In this document: positions 35,762 through 43,114 of the stretch, in pieces
How the letters are laid out: every line of letters starts with the position of its first letter
Numbering within the stretch: the stretch's first letter is position 1
Program-made: the position numbers and the translations under genes
Source of the DNA: Frigidibacter sp. RF13
Lineage (GTDB): Bacteria; Pseudomonadota; Alphaproteobacteria; Rhodobacterales; Rhodobacteraceae
Assembly (NCBI RefSeq): GCF_026626305.1
Contig: NZ_JAPNUE010000006.1
Span: 1-64,000, forward strand
DNA: 64,000 bases
Reading direction: 5' to 3'
The notes under the pieces: model-generated
The model's input: the letters and a program-made list of their open reading frames with translations, nothing else
What the model was told of the DNA's origin: nothing
Databases searched by the model: none

Positions 35762-36933
35762 TCGCGGAACCGCCGGCGCGCACCGATCTCGACCCTCAGG
35801 CATGGTCCGAGGATCTGGGCTTTATCGAGGGCGAGATTCCGCTGCACCACGCGGATGCCTTCCACAGCCTGCCGGAGGATGAGTGGTATGAAGCGACGCA
35901 CCGCCTGCGCCGGCGGCTACCCGCGCTCAGCGACGCGGATGTGCCGGTTGCGCTGCGCCAGCTTCTGGCGCTTGTCGGAGACGGCCATACATCGCTGCAA
36001 TTGCCCGCCGATGTCGACCGGCTGCCCATTGGCCTCTTCCGGTTCGAGGACGGGCTGAGGATCATCCGGACAACGGCAGGACAGGAGGATCTTCTGGGCG
36101 CGCGCATCCTCGCCATCGGCAGGGTCGCCGCCGATGAGGCAGAGCGCCGGGTCGACGCGCTCGTCCCGCCCGAGAACCGCTGGGCGCCCCTGGTTGCGAC
36201 CCCCCATTTCATCGTGCGGCGCGACGTGCTTGACTATTTCGACCTGATTGAACCGGAAGGCGAGGCACTTCTTGATCTCGAACTGCCGGACGGCACCCTG
36301 CGAAGTGTCTCGGTAGCCTTTGGGCCGAGACCTCAAACGGGCGCATGGCGCCATGCCGGAGGGGCACCGCCGCTCTGGCAACAGGCCCCCGACGAAAGCC
36401 TTTTCTGGCGACCACTCGACGACGGCACGCTCTATGTGAACTTCCGCGGCTATGATGGGCTGGGCAAGAAGATTGTCGAACTTATGGCCGAGATCGACCG
36501 GGCACAGCCGGTGCGCGTGGTCTTCGACATGCGCGACAATGGCGGCGGTGACTTCAAGCTGTTCCGGCGGATCGTCCTGCCGGAAATCACCGGGCGCGAC
36601 TGACTCAACCGCAGCGACCGGCTGTTCGTCCTGATCGGGCGCGAGATGTTTTCCGCCGCGATGACCAATGCCGCCGACCTGAGCCTTCAGACCAACGCCA
36701 CGCTGGTCGGCGAGCCGATCGGCGAGCGGCCCAATTCCTATCAGGAACCGAAGCGCCTGATCCTGACGAACTCGCATCCGCGACACGACGTGTCGGTGGC
36801 CTATTACCAGACGCTTTCTGGTCTGGGCGACCCCGATGCCCTTCATCCCGACATGAGTTGCCCGCCGACCTGGGACGCTTTGTCGAAGGGCATCGATGAT
36901 GAGCTTGAATTTGTGCGGTCAAGCGGCCCGTAA
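35726..36933 (+). pseudogene. S41-family peptidase-like gene, broken by an in-frame TGA
   Basis: One continuous frame encodes an S41/C-terminal-processing-protease-like protein: LGFIEGEIPLHHADAFHSLP, QLLALVGDGHTSLQLP, GTLYVNFRGYDGLGKKI and VVFDMRDNGGGDFKLFR. It is split by TGA at 36601-36603. After the stop, DRLFVLIGREMFSAAMTNAA carries the region where S41 enzymes hold their catalytic Ser, although Met-Phe-Ser-Ala is what remains. No ATG, GTG or TTG with a ribosome site starts the 5' side. The gene therefore looks dead by one nonsense change (TGG to TGA would do it) and one frameshift. Confidence 0.75.
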
Positions 36934-36946
36934 GTCGGCCCCGTGG

Positions 36947-36964
36947 GGCGCGCTTCAGCGCGCC
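36947..36964. terminator. GC-rich hairpin after the S41 pseudogene
   Basis: GGCGCGC-TTCA-GCGCGCC is a perfect 7-bp stem with a tetraloop, 14 bp after the end of the broken peptidase gene. No T-tract follows. Confidence 0.5.
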
Positions 36965-37476
36965 GCCTGTTCCGGCGCGGATGACGTCCGATGGAGATGT
37001 GTAGCTTGTTCTGACCGTCGTCGTGATGTTCGGGACGGGTCAGATTGGAGGCTATGCGGGGGCAACCTGCCGCAGTTTCGCGACCTGTCTCTTCTTCGAC
37101 GGTATCTCACCTTCCACAGGTCCGCCGATGTGCGGATGCATCTGCAACTCGCCTTCCTTCACCACCTGCCGGAAATTGGCGGTCATCTACACGCGGCTTG
37201 CGATGGCTCCTTGGAAAGAACGACTCAGCCGATCCTTCCTCGCGCCCCAAGCGCGACGGACCTGTTCACCTTCACCCGCGTTAGTTCGGGAGCTTGGATC
37301 ACCGCGCGACGCGACCCTCAAACAGCGCACGGGTGATGCCCGGGCCGGTTTGTCGGTGGCCGCACGAAGATGCACTAAAGCGCCCGAACAAAATCCCTAT
37401 TGTGGGGGCGATCGGTGGAGAAAACCCTCATCTCACAAGATTTATACAGATACCTTATAGATTTGTTTGAATAATC
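36965..37476. other. Intergenic stretch next to the integrative element
   Basis: About 510 bp without a clear gene. The best candidate is a 44-codon minus-strand frame at 37052-37186 starting MTANFRQVVKEGELQMHPHI and ending RQVAPA, with sensible codon use but no convincing ribosome site. The last 70 bp (from about 37400) turn AT-rich towards the attL core. In the pre-integration chromosome this region would have lain directly downstream of tRNA-Ala. Confidence 0.4.
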
Positions 37477-37490
37477 TGGTGGAGCAGAGG
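37477..37490. repeat. attL core repeat
   Basis: TGGTGGAGCAGAGG is identical to the end of tRNA-Ala(CGC) at 42057-42070. Flanking bases differ, so the visible core is 14 bp. It marks the distal junction of the element, on the int-proximal side. Confidence 0.85.
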
Positions 37491-37578
37491 TCTGCCATTT
37501 CATGTTCCGCTACGCGCCTAGGAGTTCCATTTAACACCGCATTTCCAATACGATAGGACCCTTCCAAAGTCCGATACA

Positions 37579-37619
37579 TTCCGGCATAATCCGGCTACTT
37601 CCCCCAATTATTGGGGGAA
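37579..37619 (+). repeat. Left arm-site block with palindrome upstream of int
   Basis: Two TCCGGC motifs 10 bp apart (37580 and 37590) are followed, 29 bp from the first, by TATTGGGGGAA (37609-37619). The same layout with the same spacings occurs at 41948-41988. The left copy also contains the perfect palindrome TTCCCCCAAT-T-ATTGGGGGAA (37599-37619), just before the integrase start. Probable integrase or excisionase binding sites, and possibly an int operator. Confidence 0.6.
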
Positions 37620-37634
37620 GAAATGGGGGAAGGC

Positions 37635-38843
37635 ATGGCTACGCACCTCAATCGCCGACCGGAAAAGGCCCTGACCGCGCAGGAGGTCAGGAACGCGACT
37701 ACCCCGGGCAAGTATTTCGATGGCCACGGCCTCTTCCTGCGCGTTGATCCGAATGGCTCGCGGTTCTGGGTGCAGCGCATCACCATTCGGGGCAAGCGCA
37801 GTGAAATCGGGCTGGGGTCGCCGTCCTTGGTCTCTCTGGCCGAGGCCCGCGCGGCGGCACTGGAAAACCGCAAACTCGCGCGCGCCGGTGGCGATCCGTT
37901 GCAGGCAAGACGCGAGGCGCTAGCTGTCCTCACGTTTGAGGAAGCTGCCCGCAAGGTGCATGAGCTTCATAAGCCGACCTGGCGCAATGCCAAACATGCA
38001 CGGGATTTCCTTACTTCTCTGGAAACCTACGCTTTCCCAAGACTTGGCCGCTTGAAGGCAACGGATGTGAATACGGCGGACGTTCTGGCCGTGCTCATGC
38101 CGATCTGGACCGAAAAGCCGGAGACCGCTCGCCGGGTGCGCCAGCGCATCGGGACCGTGATGAAATGGACCGTCGCCCAAGGTTGGCGTCAGGACAATCC
38201 GGCCGAAAACATCACTCAGGCCCTGCCCAAGACCGCCAAGCGTCAGTCACATCGAAAGGCGTTGCCCTACGCTGAGGTCGCGGGCTGTATCGACGCCGTG
38301 AAAGCTTCTGGGGCGGGGCGGGCGACAAAGCTGGCGCTGGAATTCCTTGTCCTTTGTGCCGCGCGTTCGGGCGAGGTTCGGGAAGCGCACTGGCGAGAAA
38401 TCGACTTGAAGGCCAAGGTTTGGGAAATCCCTGCCCAGCGGATGAAGGCGAAGCGGGCGCATCGGGTGCCCCTGTCGGCGCGCGCCGTTTCCATTCTTGA
38501 AGAAGCCAAGGCGCTGGGTGACGGTTCCGGGCTGGTGTTCCCGGGCACAAAGAAGGGCCGCCCGCTGTCTGACATGACGCTATCGAAGCTGGTGAAGGAA
38601 CTTGGGTTCGATGCTGACGTACATGGCTTCAGGACAAGTTTCAGGACATGGGCGCAGGAACGCACGAACTTCCCGCGTGAGGTGGCCGAGGCCGCGTTGG
38701 CGCACATGTCCGGGGATGAGGTCGAGCGGGCCTATGCGCGCAGCGATCTGTTCGATAAGCGGCGGAAGATGATGGAAGCTTGGTCGGGACACTTGGCCGG
38801 ACCTGTCGGCAATGTTGCCTTCATGCAACATTTCCAAAAATGA
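37635..38843 (+). CDS. int: P4-type tyrosine integrase
   Basis: A 402-residue site-specific recombinase. The N-terminal DUF4102-like arm-binding domain runs to about residue 90 (KYFDGHGLFLRVDPNGSRFW). A core-binding domain and the catalytic domain follow, with Arg in CAARSGEVREAHW, the box HGFRTSFRTWAQE and the nucleophile Tyr in VERAYARSDL. Starts at 37623 or 37635 both have GGGGGAAG upstream; a TTG at 37611 is less likely. It faces inward from attL, as usual for tRNA-integrating islands, and should catalyse recombination at the tRNA-Ala repeat. Confidence 0.92.
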   Translation: MATHLNRRPEKALTAQEVRNATTPGKYFDGHGLFLRVDPNGSRFWVQRITIRGKRSEIGLGSPSLVSLAEARAAALENRKLARAGGDPLQARREALAVLTFEEAARKVHELHKPTWRNAKHARDFLTSLETYAFPRLGRLKATDVNTADVLAVLMPIWTEKPETARRVRQRIGTVMKWTVAQGWRQDNPAENITQALPKTAKRQSHRKALPYAEVAGCIDAVKASGAGRATKLALEFLVLCAARSGEVREAHWREIDLKAKVWEIPAQRMKAKRAHRVPLSARAVSILEEAKALGDGSGLVFPGTKKGRPLSDMTLSKLVKELGFDADVHGFRTSFRTWAQERTNFPREVAEAALAHMSGDEVERAYARSDLFDKRRKMMEAWSGHLAGPVGNVAFMQHFQK

Positions 38844-39059
38844 GAACTTTATAGGAACTCTTCGGCTTTCAGTGACCAGAACTACCCCGCATATTGTGGC
38901 CTGAGGAAGTGTGCCCGCCGGAAGAGGTAGTCTCTGACGGACATTCTATCCCAAAGTCAGACGTTGGAAGCTTTCGCGCGGCGCGAGGGTGATGGCTGTC
39001 TTGCTGTTCTCATTTGAGGTCAGCAAGGCGGCCTTTTTGTTTTGGAAAGGAGGAGCGCG

Positions 39060-39233
39060 ATGCGCATCCTGAGAAGGAAAGAAGTCGAAGCCTGGACGGG
39101 GCTTTCCCGTTCGACGCTTTACCAGATGATGTCGGAAGGTCTCTTCCCTCGGCAAGTGAAGATCGGCAAGCGCGCCGTCGGATGGCCTGAGAGCAAAATC
39201 GCGGAATGGCTCGCAAGTCGCGACGCCACCTGA
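39060..39233 (+). CDS. AlpA-family DNA-binding protein
   Basis: A 57-residue MerR-like winged-helix protein with the AlpA signature: RRKEVEAWTGLSRSTLYQMM, then SEGLFPRQVKIGKRAVGWPE and IAEWLASR. AlpA-type proteins act as excisionases or activators of integrase genes. AAGGAGG sits 7 nt before the ATG at 39060. It opens a run of tightly packed genes and may decide between integration and excision. Confidence 0.88.
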   Translation: MRILRRKEVEAWTGLSRSTLYQMMSEGLFPRQVKIGKRAVGWPESKIAEWLASRDAT

Positions 39234-39234
39234 A

Positions 39235-39348
39235 ATGAGAAACCGCCGCACGGGCAAGCGCACGACGGCTCAATTCTCATTCGCTGACGAGATGAGTTTA
39301 GACCTTCGACCCCGCTTGCTCAAGGCTGCAAGAGGCATGTGCACATGA
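39235..39348 (+). CDS. Very small basic protein in the element operon
   Basis: A 37-codon frame starting MRNRRTGKRTTAQFSFADEM right after the alpA stop. Its TGA overlaps the next start as ATGA (39345-39348). No family is recognisable. The exact start/stop coupling on both sides is the main argument that it is translated. It could alternatively be a leader that couples alpA to the next gene. Confidence 0.4.
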   Translation: MRNRRTGKRTTAQFSFADEMSLDLRPRLLKAARGMCT

Positions 39349-39653
39349 AAGTAATTCGACGCTGGGGCAAAGCCCGGTTCACCGTCCACGAAAGCGATGG
39401 CTCAACGCGAACGATTGTCGTGCAGGGGCGCGACCGCTGGGCGCTGGAATGCCTGATCGCGGCAGGGCAGACAGGCTGCACGCCGATTGATCACCCCGGC
39501 CCAAGATGGTCCGCGTACACATTCGACCTGCGCCACGAACACGGGCTGGACATTGAGACGCTGACCGAGGAACACGACGGGCCATTTCCTGGCCACCATG
39601 CAAGATATGTCCTTCAAGTGCATGTATCGTTTGAAGGGGAGGTGGCGGCATGA
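39345..39653 (+). CDS. Winged helix domain-containing protein
   Basis: A 102-residue protein starting MKVIRRWGKARFTVHESDGS with RDRWALECLIAAGQTGCTPI and DHPGPRWSAYTFDLRHEHGL. This is a compact winged-helix module often found in alphaproteobacterial integrative elements, here without other domains. It overlaps the previous and next frames by 4 nt each (ATGA). A DNA-binding regulatory role is likely. Confidence 0.7.
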   Translation: MKVIRRWGKARFTVHESDGSTRTIVVQGRDRWALECLIAAGQTGCTPIDHPGPRWSAYTFDLRHEHGLDIETLTEEHDGPFPGHHARYVLQVHVSFEGEVAA

Positions 39654-39787
39654 AACCGGTTGCCTTCCCTGCGCGCCCAGCGCCCCGCCCAGCGCCCGTC
39701 CTGCGCCTGATGCGCCGACATGGCTTGCCCGAACCTTCGGCCCGTCTGATGGCATTTCTGGCCTATGGCGAGTCCGCCCATGACTAG
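39650..39787 (+). CDS. Small Pro/Arg-rich hypothetical protein
   Basis: A 45-residue frame: MKPVAFPARPAPRPAPVLRL, then MRRHGLPEPSARLMAFLAYG and ESAHD. It begins in the ATGA that ends the winged-helix gene and its stop lies 8 nt inside the next gene. GGGGAGG lies 8 nt upstream of the ATG. The translational coupling supports expression. No known family. Confidence 0.5.
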   Translation: MKPVAFPARPAPRPAPVLRLMRRHGLPEPSARLMAFLAYGESAHD

Positions 39788-40307
39788 GGCGGGCCGAAGC
39801 CACAAGGGCAAGCGAAGCGCTGAAGGGCAGTATGCGCCGCTGCCCTACGCCATGCTCAAATCCGAAGCGTGGCGGTCCCTGTCCGGGGCCGCCGTCAAAC
39901 TCTTTCTCGAACTGCACACCCGCTATAACGGCGGCAATAACGGCAAGGTGCGCCTGTCCCTGAATGAGGCGACCGAGGCGCTGGGCCTTGGCAAGGCGAC
40001 GATCCATCGCGCCTATCACGAATTGCAGGGCAAGGGCTTCATCGTCCTTCAGACTGCTGGCAACTGGTATGGCCGACAGGCGCACGAATGGCAGCTGACA
40101 ACGAAGGCCCTGGAAACGGGCAAGGGCAGTGTCGCGCCGACAAATGACTGGCGGTCATGGTCGCATAAAACAGAACGCGGTTCCAATACGGACCCGTCGC
40201 GCCCCGGCATGGGTCCGCCACAGAACCGAAGGCCCTTCACAGGGTCCGCCACAGAACCCGTCAACGCGGTTTTGGCGCGCGGCCTCGGTTCTGGAATGGA
40301 ACACTAA
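39780..40307 (+). CDS. Helix-turn-helix, replication-initiator-like protein
   Basis: A 175-residue protein. After a basic start comes YAPLPYAMLKSEAWRSLSGA, VKLFLELHTRYNGGNNGKVR, and a helix-turn-helix LSLNEATEALGLGKATIHRA. Proteins of this type appear in small integrative elements and plasmids and resemble the DNA-binding domain of RepA-like initiators. The last 60 residues are polar and low complexity. It overlaps the previous frame. If it is an initiator, the element may replicate after excision. Confidence 0.65.
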   Translation: MTRAGRSHKGKRSAEGQYAPLPYAMLKSEAWRSLSGAAVKLFLELHTRYNGGNNGKVRLSLNEATEALGLGKATIHRAYHELQGKGFIVLQTAGNWYGRQAHEWQLTTKALETGKGSVAPTNDWRSWSHKTERGSNTDPSRPGMGPPQNRRPFTGSATEPVNAVLARGLGSGMEH

Positions 40308-40335
40308 TAGTTACCACTGATAGGAGGGACGGTGC

Positions 40336-40476
40336 ATGCAATGGTGCCTGCTATGTCCGGAGTATCCGGCGTTGGTCCTGGGCCAAGAAGTCAGCTCTGC
40401 ACGGCTCAGCAAAAACAACTGGTTGACCCGTCTGTCGCCCCCCGAAAATAGGGGGCAGAGCCATGCCTGCACCTGA
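40336..40476 (+). CDS. Possible small protein with a CxxC motif
   Basis: A 46-codon frame starting MQWCLLCPEYPALVLGQEVS. AGGAGGG lies 7 nt before its ATG, the best ribosome site in this part of the element, and its stop overlaps the start of the next gene. No family recognised. The strong Shine-Dalgarno and overlap argue for translation; the sequence itself is unremarkable. Confidence 0.35.
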   Translation: MQWCLLCPEYPALVLGQEVSSARLSKNNWLTRLSPPENRGQSHACT

Positions 40477-40726
40477 TCCTGAAGGTGTCTGGATAGAAGG
40501 CAACCGGTTTGGTGCGCTTTACGTATCCTATGCCAGTCCGCTCTGGGGGCACGGCTCGCGCGACAGAAAAAAGCGGGCGATTGCGATGTTGATACGGGCG
40601 TCACGGGGCGATTGGATATGCAGGTGGTGCCGCAACGACTTGCCGTGCTTCAAACGGGTTGACTCGCGCTTCTGCAGCGAGGGTTGCCGGAAGCGAGCTG
40701 CCCGCTGGCGGAAAGGGTCACGATGA
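40463..40726 (+). CDS. Small zinc-ribbon-like protein
   Basis: An 87-residue protein whose C-terminal half has a four-cysteine cluster: CRWCRNDLPCFKRVDSRFC then SEGC, followed by a basic tail KRAARWRKGS. This looks like a zinc finger that could bind nucleic acid. The N-terminus (WIEGNRFGALYVSYASPLWG) is uncharacterised. Its stop overlaps the next start as ATGA. Confidence 0.6.
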   Translation: MPAPDPEGVWIEGNRFGALYVSYASPLWGHGSRDRKKRAIAMLIRASRGDWICRWCRNDLPCFKRVDSRFCSEGCRKRAARWRKGSR

Positions 40727-41205
40727 CTGGTGCCGATCTGAAAAGGGCTAGGAAGGCGGCTAAGTTATCGCAAGCCGCCCTGGCCCAACGCGCGGGTATT
40801 GGTCGACATGCGGTGAGCTATTGGGAAATCCGTTCTGACTTGCCGAGAAATGGCTGGGCGATTTGTCGTATGCTGGCCGTCTTGGGCCTTTCCGAGCTGC
40901 CGTATTTTGCGGAACCGGTAGCGCGCGCGAATCGAGTCTTAGATGACAAAGGCGACCAATACGCACACGCGCGACATGGGGTCTTAGACTTGCCGGATTT
41001 CCAGCCCATACAGCTGCGCTGCGGAGCTATTCGGAAAGCAGGAAAGCCATGCCGTCACAAGGTCCAGCCGGGCAAGAAGCGATGCAAGTTTCACGGTGGC
41101 TGCAGCACGGGGCCGAAATCAGCCGAGGGCAGGGCGCGGATTGCCGAGGCGCAGCGAAAGCGCTGGGCAAAGTGGCTTGCGGACAGGGCGTCAGACGTTT
41201 GTTAG
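40723..41205 (+). CDS. XRE-type HTH protein fused to an HGGxSTGP motif
   Basis: A 160-residue two-part protein. Residues 1-60 are a Cro/CI-type helix-turn-helix (LKRARKAAKLSQAALAQRAG, then IGRHAVSYWE). The C-terminal part carries CGAIRKAGKPCRHKVQPGKK, then CKFHGGCSTGPKSAEGRARI. The HGGxSTGP motif with preceding cysteines is known from phage and mobile-element proteins of unknown function. The fusion of a repressor-like domain to it is uncommon and suggests an element-control protein. Confidence 0.75.
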   Translation: MTGADLKRARKAAKLSQAALAQRAGIGRHAVSYWEIRSDLPRNGWAICRMLAVLGLSELPYFAEPVARANRVLDDKGDQYAHARHGVLDLPDFQPIQLRCGAIRKAGKPCRHKVQPGKKRCKFHGGCSTGPKSAEGRARIAEAQRKRWAKWLADRASDVC

Positions 41206-41414
41206 CGGCGCTTAGCCGTAACCCTAGGAATACCCTAAGGTACTTCGAGCTTCACGGCCCTTTGGGCAGTGCCGGTTCGCTGGAACTGTTCACGAGCATT
41301 TCCGCGTTGGCCTGCGGGAGGCTTGGTTGAGCGCGAAGGAAATGCGATAAGCCGCTGTCTGCGGTGCCTGCGGCCTGTCAATGCGAAGGGCAACCTGCAA
41401 GCCTTTCAGCAACC

Positions 41415-41747
41415 TCAGTTGCAGGTCGTAATATTGCCGATGGTCGTGCATTCTACGGTTGGCTTTGGCGCGGTCGCAGCCATGATTAACGCGGATCGCG
41501 CCCGCGCGTCAGCCCGAGCATTTATCTTTTCTTGCTGAATGCACTGGGCCATCTCGGGCGTGCCGTCAGAAAAGCCGTAACTACTGCATATTGGCCTGAA
41601 ATATGCCGCCTGAGTTTCTGGTGAGGCCGAGTTGAACCAAGCCGGGCTTCCGGGCCTGCCGACCGATCCGTCAGGGTTAACGCAACCGGCACAGAATATC
41701 GAGAGTGCCGCCGCCAGAATTCGATTGATCAACATCTGCTTGCCCAC
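41415..41747 (-). CDS. Small lipoprotein-like protein of the element
   Basis: A 110-residue protein with a hydrophobic leader (MLINRILAAALSIFCAGC from an internal Met at 41735) and a lipobox-like FCAGC, so Cys would be lipidated. The mature part has four further cysteines and no recognised fold. It is the only minus-strand gene in the element, with its own upstream region near attR. A surface cargo gene (for example exclusion or adhesion) is possible. Confidence 0.5.
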   Translation of the reverse strand: MGKQMLINRILAAALSIFCAGCVNPDGSVGRPGSPAWFNSASPETQAAYFRPICSSYGFSDGTPEMAQCIQQEKINARADARARSALIMAATAPKPTVECTTIGNITTCN

Positions 41748-42056
41748 GATTTACTGCTGGGTTGGAGCATATGCCTGACAGAATACGGATGACAACCCGA
41801 GTTGTGAGACCGCTTCCCTCTTGAAGTCTGCCATCAGCCATAACTGCGAGACTCGCTCAGCGATGGCGTACTCGATTGCAGAGAGCCCGTGCGCCATCTA
41901 GGTCGTTTCAGGAGATGAGAGGCTAGAAGCCGAGAGAAGCCGCCGCGATCCGGCAAATTCCGGCGCAATCCTAAGGCTATTGGGGGAATTTTCGAGGGAA
42001 ACGCCTCATGAGAAATTCAAATTTCACAATATAAACAATGACTTATTGTGATTTAT
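41748..42056. other. Gene-free right end of the element
   Basis: No convincing reading frame. It contains the right arm-site block (41948-41988) and an AT-rich inverted repeat CACAATA (42025-42031) / TATTGTG (42044-42050) just before attR. The low GC fits a recombination end bent by host factors. Confidence 0.5.
41948..41988 (+). repeat. Right arm-site block
   Basis: ATCCGGC and TTCCGGC lie 10 bp apart, then TATTGGGGGAA at 41978-41988. These are the same motifs and spacings as 37579-37619, in the same orientation. The palindromic half seen on the left is missing here. Confidence 0.6.
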
Positions 42057-42070
42057 TGGTGGAGCAGAGG
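42057..42070. repeat. attR core repeat (3' end of tRNA-Ala)
   Basis: TGGTGGAGCAGAGG is the complement of the tRNA 3' end including CCA. The matching copy is 37477-37490. Because the full tRNA is on this side, integration did not disrupt it. Confidence 0.85.
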
Positions 42071-42132
42071 GGGATCGAACCCCTGACCTTATCATTGCGA
42101 ACGATACGCTCTCCCAACTGAGCTACTGCCCC
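42057..42132 (-). tRNA. tRNA-Ala (anticodon CGC)
   Basis: A 76-nt cloverleaf on the minus strand starting GGGGCAGTAGCTCAG and ending CTCTGCTCCACCA, with CCA encoded. The anticodon stem TATCG/TGATA encloses the loop TTCGCAA, giving CGC for GCG codons. The acceptor stem has G3:U70, the main alanine identity element. It is the attachment site of the adjacent integrative element. Confidence 0.95.
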
Positions 42133-42215
42133 GTCCGTGACGGGCTATTTGGCCGAGGGGCAAGGCAATGTCAAGGCTCCGGTCAGATGCGGGCGTAAGT
42201 CGGCGACGCGTCTGG

Positions 42216-42668
42216 TCATGCCGGAACATGCGCCCGCACAAAAGCGAGAATGTCGGCCGCGGGGCGGGCGCCGGCGAGGCGGGCAACCTCGCGTCCGCCT
42301 TTCCACAGGATTAGGAGGGGGATGCCCCGGATTGCCAGCCGCTGCGACACGCCCGGGTGATCCTCGGTGTTGATCTTGGCGAAGCGGACCGAGGGTCCGG
42401 TCGCGGCGGCGGCCTTTGCGAACTCCGGCGCCATCATCCGGCAGGGGCCGCACCAGGGCGCCCAATAGTCGACGATAATCGGCAGGTCATCACCCCGGAC
42501 CGCCTTGTCATGGGTCGTCGCGTCAAGCTCGGCGACCTTCGGGCCAGCCAGTGCCGATCCGCAGATCGCGCATTTCGGTCCGCGCGACAGGCGGTCGGCG
42601 GGCAGGCGGTTCATCTGGCCGCAGGCGGTGCAGGTCAGTTTGAGCGAAGGGGCGGGCGCGTCGGCCAT
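42216..42668 (-). CDS. trxC: Thioredoxin 2 (TrxC type)
   Basis: A 150-residue zinc-containing thioredoxin. The N-terminal zinc ribbon has CTACG and CAICG (two CxxC pairs). The thioredoxin fold follows, with active site WCGPC in VDYWAPWCGPCRMMAPEF and cis-Pro in RGIPLLILWKGG. It reduces disulfides in the cytoplasm and in E. coli belongs to the oxidative-stress response. It lies just past the tRNA and runs the same way. Confidence 0.93.
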   Translation of the reverse strand: MADAPAPSLKLTCTACGQMNRLPADRLSRGPKCAICGSALAGPKVAELDATTHDKAVRGDDLPIIVDYWAPWCGPCRMMAPEFAKAAAATGPSVRFAKINTEDHPGVSQRLAIRGIPLLILWKGGREVARLAGARPAADILAFVRAHVPA

Positions 42669-42725
42669 GACATCCTCATATTCTGTTTAAGGAATATGTT
42701 GGGGCCGGTCGCGTGTTTTGCAAGA

Positions 42726-43043
42726 TCAGAGCAAATCTTCTTCTTCCGCCGTCACGTCGATGCCTAGGGCGTCCAGCCCCGCTTCGAGGTTCTCGGCCAG
42801 ATGCGGCATGCCCATCAGGTAATCCTCGGTGGGCGTCGTGGCCTCGGCCATCGCGGTGGCGACCGCCTCGTCGAACTCCTCGGGCTCGAAGGCGCCGCGG
42901 CCAACCCAGGCGACGGCAGTAAGTTGCGCCTTCTCGTCCTCGTTCAGCCCGGCGATGAAGTCGCGCAGCTCGGCTTCGGCGGGCGCGCCCTCGCGCGCGA
43001 GAAAGACGACCTGAATGACCGTGGCGGGGGTTATCTCCAGCAT
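42726..43043 (-). CDS. DUF3775 domain protein
   Basis: A 105-residue acidic protein: MLEITPATVIQVVFLAREGA, then LRDFIAGLNEDEKAQLTAVA and WVGRGAFEPEEFDEAVATAM. It matches the DUF3775 family, small proteins of unknown function common in alphaproteobacteria. No cysteines, signal or membrane segment. It is a single gene between trxC and azlD on the same strand. Confidence 0.8.
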   Translation of the reverse strand: MLEITPATVIQVVFLAREGAPAEAELRDFIAGLNEDEKAQLTAVAWVGRGAFEPEEFDEAVATAMAEATTPTEDYLMGMPHLAENLEAGLDALGIDVTAEEEDLL

Positions 43044-43114
43044 GATCGCGCCCTTTCGTTCCTGTGGGCTCAGGAAATCATGCCACAGGAAGGCCCGCCT
43101 TGTCAGAGATCAAA

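Larger units (their letters stand above)
37477..42070. mobile_element. Compact integrative element in tRNA-Ala(CGC)
   Basis: A 4.6-kb segment bounded by the direct repeat TGGTGGAGCAGAGG (37477-37490 and 42057-42070), which is the complement of the last 14 nt of tRNA-Ala including CCA. It holds a P4-type tyrosine integrase, an AlpA-like regulator, seven other small plus-strand genes (several overlapping) and one lipoprotein gene on the minus strand. No terminase, capsid, tail, lysis, relaxase or conjugation gene is present. The tRNA remains complete at the right end. It could be a phage satellite, a decayed prophage or a self-replicating mini-element. Confidence 0.85.

Noticed and set aside
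36601..36603. TGA as a selenocysteine codon in the S41-like gene
   Set aside because: No known selenoprotein of this family, no obvious stem-loop of the bacterial SECIS type directly after it, and a second lesion upstream; nonsense mutation of Trp is simpler.
37477..42070. Complete prophage
   Set aside because: No terminase, portal, capsid, tail or lysis genes can be seen.
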